Part shown: positions 1 to 6,714 of the stretch, piece by piece
Layout of the letters: each line of letters begins with the position of its first letter
Position numbering within the stretch: position 1 is the stretch's first letter
Source: Bacteroidota bacterium
GTDB taxonomy: Bacteria; Bacteroidota; Bacteroidia; Cytophagales; Cyclobacteriaceae
Direction: 5' to 3'
Length of the DNA: 7,704 bases
Assembly: GCA_023417955.1 (NCBI GenBank)
Contig: JAEZDW010000212.1
Coordinates: forward strand, 1-7,704
Program-made: the position numbers and the translations under genes
Notes under the pieces: generated by a model
Database searches by the model: none
What the model was told of the DNA's origin: nothing
What the model saw: the letters and a program-made list of their open reading frames with translations, nothing else

Positions 1-2
1 CC

Positions 3-1145
3 CTGGCGGAACTTGACGGGCTACATGATCCCAATCCTTATGGAGAAATTCCATTGGAGAATGACGACCCGACAAAACCACGCGACGCCTATTTCCAACA
101 TGTTGATTTTATTATCGATAAGGCTGGTGAGCTTGGCTTGTATATTGGATTATTGCCGACGTGGGGAGACAAAGTGTATCGCGATCGATGGGGCACCGGC
201 CCGGAAATTTTCAATCAGCAAAACGCCAGAGCGTACGGATTCTGGATTGGGAAACGATACAAGGACAGGAAAAATATCATCTGGATTCTTGGCGGCGACC
301 GCAATCCACGCAATGACAACGACGTGGCTATCTGGCGTGCAATGGCTAAAGGCATCACTGAAGCCGTCGGCGGTTCGGACAATGCGCTTATGACGTTTCA
401 TCCTCAGCCAACCGGCATAAAGGATGGCGGATCTGCCAAATGGTTTCATGAGGACAAATGGCTTGACTTCAACATGTTTCAAACTGGTCACTGTCGTGAG
501 AACAATGTTTGGGACCGTATTCAGGTTGCCTACAATATGAAGCCTGTGAAGCCTGTGATCGACGGCGAAGCGCTCTACGAAGACCATCCGGTGTGTTTCA
601 ACGCGGTCGATCTCGGGACATCGAGTGCGTATGACATCCGCAAACACGCATACCTGGATGTTTTTGCCGGTGCATTCGGCCATACATATGGATGCCATGA
701 CATCTGGCAGATGTACTCACCCGACAGGAAACCGGTTAACGGTCCGCATCATTATTGGTATGACGCATTGGACCTTCCGGGAGCGTCTCAAATGAAGCAC
801 CTCCGCGAGCTGATTGAATCACGACCGATGTTTGACAGAGTGCCTGATCAAAGTATAATTGATAACGCACGCGGCAACAACGACCGGATACAGGCGACAC
901 GCGGAAAAGATTACTTTTTTGTGTACACAGCACAAGGCATGTCTTTTAAAGTAAATCCGGGCAAGATCACTGGCAAAGAGCTGGCAGCAACCTGGTACAA
1001 TCCGAGAAACGGTGAAACTAAAGACGGTGGAAAATTCGATAACAAAGCCGCGCGTGAGTTCACGCCACCTTCGGCCGGGTATGGTCACGACTGGGTTTTG
1101 ATACTCGATGATGTTTCGAAACGCTATCCTCTGCCAGGTAAGTAG
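3..1145 (+). CDS. GH140 / DUF4038 apiosidase-like glycoside hydrolase, 5' truncated
   Basis: The frame is open from the first bases of the window (Leu-Ala-Glu-Leu-Asp-Gly...), so the true start lies upstream; the TTG at 54 is an internal Leu codon, not a start. About 380 residues remain. Judging from the usual family size, roughly the first 80-100 residues are missing, including any signal peptide. The visible TIM-barrel part carries GLLPTWGDK, the family-typical WILGGDRNP (Asp at 297-299) and PVIDGEALYED (Glu at 567-569). By family knowledge that Asp and Glu are the likely acid/base and nucleophile. The last ~90 residues form a small beta domain containing ATWYNPRNGE and DWVLILDD, matching the 'putative collagen-binding' C-terminal domain that normally follows DUF4038. 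GH140 founders cleave D-apiose linkages in rhamnogalacturonan II; many DUF4038 proteins are uncharacterised, so the exact substrate is inferred. The ApnL-like gene 30 bp downstream supports an apiose role. Confidence 0.87.
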   Translation: MAELDGLHDPNPYGEIPLENDDPTKPRDAYFQHVDFIIDKAGELGLYIGLLPTWGDKVYRDRWGTGPEIFNQQNARAYGFWIGKRYKDRKNIIWILGGDRNPRNDNDVAIWRAMAKGITEAVGGSDNALMTFHPQPTGIKDGGSAKWFHEDKWLDFNMFQTGHCRENNVWDRIQVAYNMKPVKPVIDGEALYEDHPVCFNAVDLGTSSAYDIRKHAYLDVFAGAFGHTYGCHDIWQMYSPDRKPVNGPHHYWYDALDLPGASQMKHLRELIESRPMFDRVPDQSIIDNARGNNDRIQATRGKDYFFVYTAQGMSFKVNPGKITGKELAATWYNPRNGETKDGGKFDNKAAREFTPPSAGYGHDWVLILDDVSKRYPLPGK

Positions 1146-1175
1146 CGAATAAATTTTGCCTGAAACCAGATTTAA

Positions 1176-2867
1176 ATGAAAGACCTTACTTGCGGACCAT
1201 TCACGCTCACCTACCAAAACGGTTTTGTGCGCTACATACGTTATGGCGATAAAGAAATACTGCGCATGATTTACTTCGCGCTACGGGATGAAAACTGGGG
1301 CACGCATTCGCTAAAGGTTTACGATGAAGTGATTGACTCAACTAATGGTGGTTTTCGCATCCACTACCACGCGGACAGCCATTCGGACAATGTCGTATTC
1401 ATCCGCTGGATTGTAACAATTGAGGGTAAGGCTACGGGAGAAATTGTATTTTCAATTGATGGTGAAGTTATGGCAGACCACCGAAAAAACAGAGCCGGAT
1501 TTTGTGTACTGCATCCCCTGCGCGAGACAATCGGACAGCCAGTGGTCATCCTTCACGACGATGCAACAACCACGGAACACACATTTCCGGAATACATCGC
1601 ACCGGAAGATCCGTTCCTTGATATCGTCCAAATGAAATGGCAGGTTAATGATCATTGGTATTCACTCCGGTTCAGCGGCGATGTCTTCGAAACAGAAGAT
1701 CAGCGAAACTGGAGTGATGCATCGTTCAAAACATTTTGTACACCATTGAGCAAACCATTCCCGGCAGAATTGAAAAAAGGTGAGCGAATAGGTCAGAAAG
1801 TCATATTCAAACCGGAACAGCGTCTCAAGAAGTTGCCCACATCTGATATAATCAAAATCACAACTTCACAAAAGGAGTTAGTGCTTCCAGCAATAGGCAT
1901 TTCATCTTCACCGTCAGAGGAGTTTACAGAAGAAATCCTTAAATCGTTAAAGGCAATCAGGTTTGACCATTACCGTATTGACGTTGACCTCAGCAACATC
2001 GAATGGCAGGATAGCTTTACCAACGACGTATTGATCAGTGAACGGCTTGAATTACCACTTGAAATTGTCATGCACTTACCCCAGGATCCACGGGACGCGC
2101 TTGACGACTTTTTAAACCTGTTTGATAAGGAGCGGGTTCCCGTACGAAAAATTACTGTATTGAGCAAAGGTGAACTCACCACGCGCGACCATCATCTTGA
2201 ATTCATTCCATTTCTCAAAAGCATCTTCCCAACGGCTGCGGTGGGCGCAGGAACAGATTTCAACTTTACCGAATTAAACAGACACCGGTTTTCAGAATCG
2301 GCCGCTGACTATGTGACGTTCGGCCTTGACCCGCAGGAGCATGCTTCGGACGACCTCACAATCATAGAAAACCTTGAAGCGCAGTATTATGGCGTAATCA
2401 GTGCACGAAACATCTACAATACTGCAGCTCACGTCTCACCGGTATTACTGAAGCGAAAGTACAATCCATACGCGACCAACCCCGCGGCATTTCATATTTC
2501 GGAAGAAGAGCGAATTGAACCGCGGCAGCAAACACCATTTTGTGCAGTTTGGACACTAGGAAGCATTAAACAAATGGCCGCTGCAAATGCAAGTGCCGTG
2601 ACTTACTTTCAGACAGTTGGGCCGCATGGAATAATCTCGAACGAAGGCGAAGAATACCCGGTATTCCGGGCATTTCAACTGCTACGTGAAGCAGGAAGCA
2701 ACGAAGCCTTCGAAACGCATTCTTCCAAACCATTACAGGTTGATGGAATCGTATTTAAGAACAACAAGGTGCTGTTATGGAATTACACATCATCCGACCA
2801 AACCGTTTCCATCCCTGAACGCGGCATACAAATCACCATCGGGCCAATGGGATTTATTATCGTTTGA
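1176..2867 (+). CDS. apnL: D-apionate lactonase-like protein (ApnL family), cytoplasmic
   Basis: A 563-residue protein with no signal peptide or membrane segment, hence probably cytoplasmic. ApnL hydrolyses D-apionolactone to D-apionate, following oxidation of D-apiose. The match rests on motifs I recall from this family: NRAGFCVLHP (105-114), EDQRNWSDASFKTF (about 174-187), a Gly-rich GAGTDFNFTELNR (357-369), GLDPQEHASDD (383-393) followed by E398, and AVWTLGSIK (457-465) then SAVTYFQTVG. The order fits an N-terminal beta domain (1 to ~215), a central TIM-barrel-like domain (~235-480) and a small C-terminal beta domain (~515-563). The ATG at 1176 lies 30 bp after the GH140-like gene, with an AT-rich leader and no Shine-Dalgarno, so co-transcription is likely. 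No apiose dehydrogenase is visible in the window. Recognition is from memory of motifs, not a search; the fallback description is an uncharacterised three-domain TIM-barrel protein. Confidence 0.66.
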   Translation: MKDLTCGPFTLTYQNGFVRYIRYGDKEILRMIYFALRDENWGTHSLKVYDEVIDSTNGGFRIHYHADSHSDNVVFIRWIVTIEGKATGEIVFSIDGEVMADHRKNRAGFCVLHPLRETIGQPVVILHDDATTTEHTFPEYIAPEDPFLDIVQMKWQVNDHWYSLRFSGDVFETEDQRNWSDASFKTFCTPLSKPFPAELKKGERIGQKVIFKPEQRLKKLPTSDIIKITTSQKELVLPAIGISSSPSEEFTEEILKSLKAIRFDHYRIDVDLSNIEWQDSFTNDVLISERLELPLEIVMHLPQDPRDALDDFLNLFDKERVPVRKITVLSKGELTTRDHHLEFIPFLKSIFPTAAVGAGTDFNFTELNRHRFSESAADYVTFGLDPQEHASDDLTIIENLEAQYYGVISARNIYNTAAHVSPVLLKRKYNPYATNPAAFHISEEERIEPRQQTPFCAVWTLGSIKQMAAANASAVTYFQTVGPHGIISNEGEEYPVFRAFQLLREAGSNEAFETHSSKPLQVDGIVFKNNKVLLWNYTSSDQTVSIPERGIQITIGPMGFIIV

Positions 2868-2873
2868 ACAGAA

Positions 2874-3737
2874 TCACTTTTTTGTAACCAGGTCGCGATA
2901 AGAAATCAGCTGAATACCCAGTTTCCTGACAAGCGCTTTTATATCAGGATCGGTCCATAGCGAGGTTACACCCTGCCTGTCTTCCGCCACATCTTCATAA
3001 CCAATGTGATGAATGGCACGAAGTTCCTCGTTATCGAGACCGGGGTGATCAACAAACAGGTACGTCTTACCCTTTTCAAGTTTTCGCAGCATCTTTTCAA
3101 AGCTTGCCTTTTTCTCGGCAAAAGTCCGGTGCGGACCGTCGTAGCTAATACCCTTTACGTTGTGTTCGACAAGATCGATATCAATATCATATTCTCTGGC
3201 CAACCGCTTTGTAAGCATTCGCACCGAATCACTGAGGTTGGTACAACCCATATGTCCGCTTATGTGGCTCAACCTGGGGATGTATTTTTTCGCCATCTCA
3301 ATCTGGGCACGAAACTCTTTTTCAACATCGTCGAGCGTCCACTTGTTTTCGCGGATTGACTTTCCGGGATAGTTTTTGTTTGGCCACGTCATCGGATAGA
3401 AGTATCCGTCTTCGTCCATGAGGCTTTTACAATCCGACAAAGGGCGCCACTTCACATTATCCCACTCGCTTGTGATCGCGAGGTGAATACCAACATCGGT
3501 GCCGGGATTTTCCTGCAACAACTTCACCGCCTCCGGAAACCAGGGCGAAGGAACAATAACTTCAATGGAAGTTTGAATTCCTTCTTTATACGCCTTGATC
3601 AATGCAAGATTTCCGGAGTGTGAATAACCCATATCATCGCCACGCACAATAAGACGCGGGGGTTGTGCACAAGCGAATACCGTCGAAGCGACGACTAAAA
3701 CGACAAGCAAAACATTTTTCATATTCGTAATCATCAT
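2874..3737 (-). CDS. Exported ChbG/YdjC-family carbohydrate deacetylase
   Basis: A 287-residue protein of about normal length for the ChbG/YdjC (HpnK-like) family, metal-dependent hydrolases that deacetylate sugars such as chitooligosaccharides. Family landmarks are RGDDMGYS (Asp34-Asp35, metal/catalytic), DVGIHL (Asp81, His85), LSHISGHMG (His158, His162) and DHPG (230-233). In E. coli ChbG-type proteins the third motif is H-x-D-S-H; here it is H-I-S-G-H, so the acidic residue is absent. A signal peptide is clear: a hydrophobic run followed by ACA|QPP, with cleavage likely after residue 24, so it acts outside the cytoplasm, unlike classical ChbG. ATG at 3737 overlaps the upstream GH78 stop as ATGA, indicating coupled translation; ATG at 3734 or the third Met at 3722 (MKNVLL...) could equally be the start and would give a tidier signal peptide. 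Its substrate is unknown; context suggests acetylated plant glycan fragments. Confidence 0.87.
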   Translation of the reverse strand: MMITNMKNVLLVVLVVASTVFACAQPPRLIVRGDDMGYSHSGNLALIKAYKEGIQTSIEVIVPSPWFPEAVKLLQENPGTDVGIHLAITSEWDNVKWRPLSDCKSLMDEDGYFYPMTWPNKNYPGKSIRENKWTLDDVEKEFRAQIEMAKKYIPRLSHISGHMGCTNLSDSVRMLTKRLAREYDIDIDLVEHNVKGISYDGPHRTFAEKKASFEKMLRKLEKGKTYLFVDHPGLDNEELRAIHHIGYEDVAEDRQGVTSLWTDPDIKALVRKLGIQLISYRDLVTKK

Positions 3738-6481
3738 TTGGCAGTAAATGTATAATTCCCGGAACCGCGGGTAAAAACAATATAATTACCGTTACGAACA
3801 CCATCGGAAGTGGGGTTATTTCCTTCAGAGACGGTTTGACCTCCAGAAGCCGGCACCCAGATCTCGGCAGTTGTATTGCCCGGAATAGCAACCTTTAGTT
3901 CGAACGATTTTTCGCTTCTTGACCATGCACTTTTAATCACGCCGCGTACTGACTGATAACTTCCTTTCGCCCATGCGAGATCGCCGGCAGGCTGAGGCTT
4001 GATCAAAATTCTTTCAAACCCAGGCGCGGCCGGATTTATCCCGAGCAGCGATCTGTAAAACCACTCACTGACTGATCCAAACATCGGATGATTCTGCGAT
4101 GGATACTTTTCCGGATAGCTCCACGTTTCCCAAAGCGTCGTGGCACCGCGGTCAATCATATGCCCCCACCCTGGAAAATCCCGCTGATTAGCCACGCGAT
4201 ACGCAACATCATTCAAGTCAAGTTCACGCAGTATATCGAACATCATTTTTGTACCGAATATTCCGGTTGACACGTGCCATTTGTGCCTGGCAAATTCATC
4301 CATGAGTACCTTTAGCGTGTTTTCCGGTTCAGGTGAAAGACCATACCACAATGCAAATATTTGTGCAGCCTGTGTTGCATTATCAAACCGGCCGGTACCC
4401 GGCACGTGGTATTTTCTTATGATCAATCTCTTTATGTTCTCAGCAAGACGCGCATACTTTAGTGAGTCATCCATCCTGTCGAGAATGCCCGCAAACTTCG
4501 CTGCAAGTTTCGCGTGATGATAATAAAATGCCGCGGCAGAAAATGCTTCAGCACGTGGGTCCAGTGCTTCGTGATCACCGATATCCCAATGAAATAATCC
4601 CTGCACCGCTTTTGATTCTAGGAAATCCATTTGTTTCCTGAAGGCAGGATAGAATTCGTCTACAATCCGTTTGTCACCGTAAAAGTCGTGGAGTTGTTCC
4701 TGCGTAAAAGGAAATGCAAGCTGCCATCCCAGCGGTCCAGAGTAACCCCCATAACCACGGTCCGCAATACCGACAAAGGGAGCCGTTTCGGTGATGCCGC
4801 CATCCTCCTGCTGATCGTTGGCATAATCACGCACCGCCTTGCGATAAAAAGTGGCCATGTCATAGTTGTAGATAAATGCGTTCGCGGTTACAACGATGTC
4901 AGCACCATAACCGAGTTTCTCTCTTGCGGGACAATCCGATTGCACACTGAACACATTGCTTTGAAACGTGCGCTTTGTTACTTGTTGAACTTTATTAAAC
5001 ATTTCATTTGAGCAGGTGAACGACCCAGCCTCATCGAGGGCGGCGCTCATACGCAGTCCTTCAATATCGGCGAGCGTTGGCCTTCCTGGCCAGCCCGTTA
5101 TTTCAACGTAACGGAACCCATGAAATGTAAATCGCGGATACCATGTTTCACGACCTTTGCCCTTAAGCGTATACCGGTCTTCCTGCCATGCCGTTTCAGG
5201 GGCACCCGGACCGCCCTTAATTCCGCCTTTGCGAATCTGCGTCATCACCGTAGTGGAATAATTCAGCGTACCATCATCAAACAAGTCCTCTCCATAACGG
5301 AGGTGAATCGTTTTCCCCGAAGGACCTTTAACCCTGATACGCGCGACACCGGCAAAGTTGACACCCATATCGACGATGAATGTGTCCGGTCGCGGATTCA
5401 TAATTCTTACGGGCTTAATAACTTCTATGATTTTCACAGGTGGCTGCATCTGTACAGCCAGCCTTCCCGTTGGACCTTTTGTCGTTGCGGTCTTCTTCCA
5501 CGTTATGCCGCGTGGCGGATTCGTTGTGTTCCAACCCGAGATCTCATTGCGTGCATCGTAGTGTTCACCAAGGTAGACGCTGTTTTGCATCACTGGCCCC
5601 AACGTAGTCTGCCACGTTTCGTCGGTAGGAATAACTGTAGCCGTACCGTCGTTGTACCGAATGTGAAGCTCTGCCTTAACGCAGGGTCTGCCAGTTTGTT
5701 GGTATTCGCGGATATCCCAGCGACCAAAGAGTTTTATCGGAAGCGGATTCCACCACCCGTTTCCCAACATGATACCGATGGCATTGGAGCCACTCTTTAT
5801 CATAGACGTGACGTCGTAGACGCTGTACAGCACCTCCTCGTCGTATGCAGTCCAACCCGGATCAAGCACGTGATCACCAACCCGGTTTCCGTTAAGGTAT
5901 GCTTCATAATATCCGAGGCCACTGATATAAAGTCGTGCGGATGTTACTTTCTTGCCAGAGGTAAACTGCTTGCGAAACAAAGGCATCGCAGGTTTGTTGT
6001 AGTGATCGACGTCATTCGTTGGTTGAGGCTGGCCATCGTCGATCCAGGTTGCTTTCCAATCACTTTCGGCAAGCATAGCCGTTTCGAACCAGGCAACATC
6101 GCTTAAGGTAGCTCTGCCCTCCTCATTGTAAACGCGAACTCGCCAGTAATAGCGGGTAAAGGATTTTAACGGCGTACCCGCATACGAAATATTAATTGAG
6201 TTCGATGAGGCCACCTTGCCTGACGCCCAGATATCGCCTTCGCCACGAGCAACTACGGCCTCGCTACCCGCAACCATGATCTCGTACGCGGATTGTCTTC
6301 CATTCACCACATCGGACGTAAACTGCCAGCTAAATCGCGGCTCAGAGGTGTCGATACCCAGCGGATTTACAACGTAATCACATGTAAGTCTTACCGGGAC
6401 CAGATCGGTGGCGAACACCCATACTGAAACAAGCATGCAGCACACCAACAAGGCAGCGAGACGTAAAACATTTGACTTCAT
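3734..6481 (-). CDS. GH78 alpha-L-rhamnosidase, exported
   Basis: A 915-residue complete GH78 enzyme that removes terminal alpha-L-rhamnose. A signal peptide is visible (hydrophobic residues 8-23, cleavage likely after VFA at 24). Domains in order: Ig-like N-terminal domain (~28-135, with VNPLGIDTSEPRFSW), the Bac_rhamnosid_N beta domain (~165-345, with SGLGYYEAYLNG and DPGWTAYD), a jelly-roll linker domain (~350-480, with FHGFRYVE), the (alpha/alpha)6 catalytic barrel (~485-810) and a C-terminal beta domain (~815-915). The signature DCPAREKLGYGAD gives Asp516, Glu521 and Asp528; their 5- and 12-residue spacing equals that of the catalytic residues of the Bacillus enzyme RhaB. TTLWETW supplies Glu785, matching the second key Glu. 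All expected catalytic carboxylates are present. It is the first visible gene of a minus-strand operon with the deacetylase, transcribed from the 6482-6714 intergenic region. The ATG at 6481 has no Shine-Dalgarno, as is usual in Bacteroidota. Confidence 0.95.
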   Translation of the reverse strand: MKSNVLRLAALLVCCMLVSVWVFATDLVPVRLTCDYVVNPLGIDTSEPRFSWQFTSDVVNGRQSAYEIMVAGSEAVVARGEGDIWASGKVASSNSINISYAGTPLKSFTRYYWRVRVYNEEGRATLSDVAWFETAMLAESDWKATWIDDGQPQPTNDVDHYNKPAMPLFRKQFTSGKKVTSARLYISGLGYYEAYLNGNRVGDHVLDPGWTAYDEEVLYSVYDVTSMIKSGSNAIGIMLGNGWWNPLPIKLFGRWDIREYQQTGRPCVKAELHIRYNDGTATVIPTDETWQTTLGPVMQNSVYLGEHYDARNEISGWNTTNPPRGITWKKTATTKGPTGRLAVQMQPPVKIIEVIKPVRIMNPRPDTFIVDMGVNFAGVARIRVKGPSGKTIHLRYGEDLFDDGTLNYSTTVMTQIRKGGIKGGPGAPETAWQEDRYTLKGKGRETWYPRFTFHGFRYVEITGWPGRPTLADIEGLRMSAALDEAGSFTCSNEMFNKVQQVTKRTFQSNVFSVQSDCPAREKLGYGADIVVTANAFIYNYDMATFYRKAVRDYANDQQEDGGITETAPFVGIADRGYGGYSGPLGWQLAFPFTQEQLHDFYGDKRIVDEFYPAFRKQMDFLESKAVQGLFHWDIGDHEALDPRAEAFSAAAFYYHHAKLAAKFAGILDRMDDSLKYARLAENIKRLIIRKYHVPGTGRFDNATQAAQIFALWYGLSPEPENTLKVLMDEFARHKWHVSTGIFGTKMMFDILRELDLNDVAYRVANQRDFPGWGHMIDRGATTLWETWSYPEKYPSQNHPMFGSVSEWFYRSLLGINPAAPGFERILIKPQPAGDLAWAKGSYQSVRGVIKSAWSRSEKSFELKVAIPGNTTAEIWVPASGGQTVSEGNNPTSDGVRNGNYIVFTRGSGNYTFTAK

Positions 6482-6501
6482 TGACTATGATTAATTGGAA
6501 T

Positions 6502-6509
6502 CAAACCTG
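6502..6509 (-). promoter_or_regulatory. Possible Bacteroidota -7 element for the GH78 operon
   Basis: Read on the minus strand the bases are CAGGTTTG, differing from the Bacteroidota -7 consensus TAnnTTTG only at the first base. It ends about 20 bases before the GH78 ATG. The -33 TTTG box is poor: GTTG and TGTG occur 21-26 bases further up (6531-6539), near but not at the usual spacing. This is a weak prediction. Confidence 0.27.
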
Positions 6510-6521
6510 TTGCTTTGCGGA

Positions 6522-6531
6522 GAATCGATTC
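6522..6531. promoter_or_regulatory. Palindrome GAATCGATTC, candidate operator
   Basis: A perfect 10-bp palindrome, 40 bases before the GH78 start. It shares its outer half-sites (GAAT-N2-ATTC) with a second palindrome at 6686-6695 in front of the divergent gene. A shared operator for one dimeric regulator is possible. Against this, a third copy of the pattern occurs inside a coding region at 2199-2208. Confidence 0.3.
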
Positions 6532-6588
6532 ACAACAACTTACACACTTCACGAATCTTTTCCATCTTCACCGATCCATTTTACGCAA

Positions 6589-6617
6589 GCGGAGCATTTC
6601 CGCAACCGGAATTTCCG
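6589..6617. repeat. Cluster of short inverted repeats mid-intergenic
   Basis: Two adjacent inverted repeats: GCGGA (6589-6593) with TCCGC (6599-6603), and CGGAA (6607-6611) with TTCCG (6613-6617). The heptamer ATTTCCG occurs twice in direct orientation (6596-6602 and 6611-6617), 15 bp apart, about one and a half helical turns. The layout could be a protein-binding site or a small structured segment; it could also be chance. Confidence 0.3.
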
Positions 6618-6643
6618 AAATTGGCATTCGCGGGTAATCCTTT

Positions 6644-6675
6644 ACTATCCTGCTTCAGGACACAACTCGGATAGT
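6644..6675 (+). repeat. Inverted repeat / hairpins upstream of the GH-A-like gene
   Basis: ACTATCC (6644-6650) is exactly inverted as GGATAGT (6669-6675) across 18 bases. Overlapping it is a tighter perfect inverted repeat, TCCTG-ctt-CAGGA (6648-6660). The two stems share bases, so they are mutually exclusive. The element lies 40-70 bases before the start codon, where it could be an operator or a structure in the leader RNA. No poly-T tract follows, so it is not a terminator. Confidence 0.3.
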
Positions 6676-6685
6676 GCAGGACAAT

Positions 6686-6695
6686 GAATATATTC
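6686..6695. promoter_or_regulatory. Palindrome GAATATATTC, candidate operator
   Basis: A perfect 10-bp palindrome centred about 24 bases before the ATG at 6715, with the same half-sites as 6522-6531. Its closeness to the start would suit repression or overlap with the promoter core. The AT-rich core could also simply be part of a -7 region. Confidence 0.28.
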
Positions 6696-6714
6696 GGTAC
6701 ACCTACATTACCGC

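Larger units (their letters stand above)
6482..6714. promoter_or_regulatory. Divergent intergenic promoter region
   Basis: This is the only sizeable gap in the window: 233 bp between the head-to-head starts of the GH78 operon (minus) and the GH-A-like gene (plus). No convincing coding frame lies in it. It must hold promoters for both transcripts and is rich in short inverted repeats, listed separately. That arrangement would let one regulator control both units; no regulator gene is in the window. Confidence 0.75.

Noticed and set aside
54..56. TTG at 54 as the start of the GH140-like gene
   Set aside because: The frame continues upstream to the window edge with plausible family sequence (LHDPNPYGE), and the N-terminal barrel strands and signal peptide would otherwise be missing.
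13..393. A 126-codon plus-strand frame starting at TTG near the window start
   Set aside because: It overlaps the GH140-like frame, which carries the conserved motifs; the product resembles nothing and ends abruptly.
540..557. Tandem 9-bp repeat AAGCCTGTG x2 coding Lys-Pro-Val twice
   Set aside because: It keeps the frame and sits just before the conserved PVIDGE motif; a small in-frame duplication with no sign of wider function.
150..698. A 182-codon minus-strand open frame opposite the GH140-like gene
   Set aside because: It is antisense to a well-supported hydrolase and its translation shows no family motif.
1150..1158. TAAATTTTG before the ApnL-like gene as a possible -7 promoter box
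   Set aside because: It has one base too many for TAnnTTTG and no -33 TTTG at suitable distance. The 30-bp gap fits co-transcription with the upstream gene better.
2199..2208. GAATTCATTC, a third GAAT-N2-ATTC palindrome
   Set aside because: It lies inside the ApnL-like coding region away from any start, so it is more likely chance than an operator.
5120..6106. A 328-codon plus-strand open frame opposite the GH78 gene
   Set aside because: It lies entirely antisense to a gene with a complete domain set and catalytic residues. Its translation is rich in Cys, Arg and His with no recognisable domain, typical of a shadow frame.
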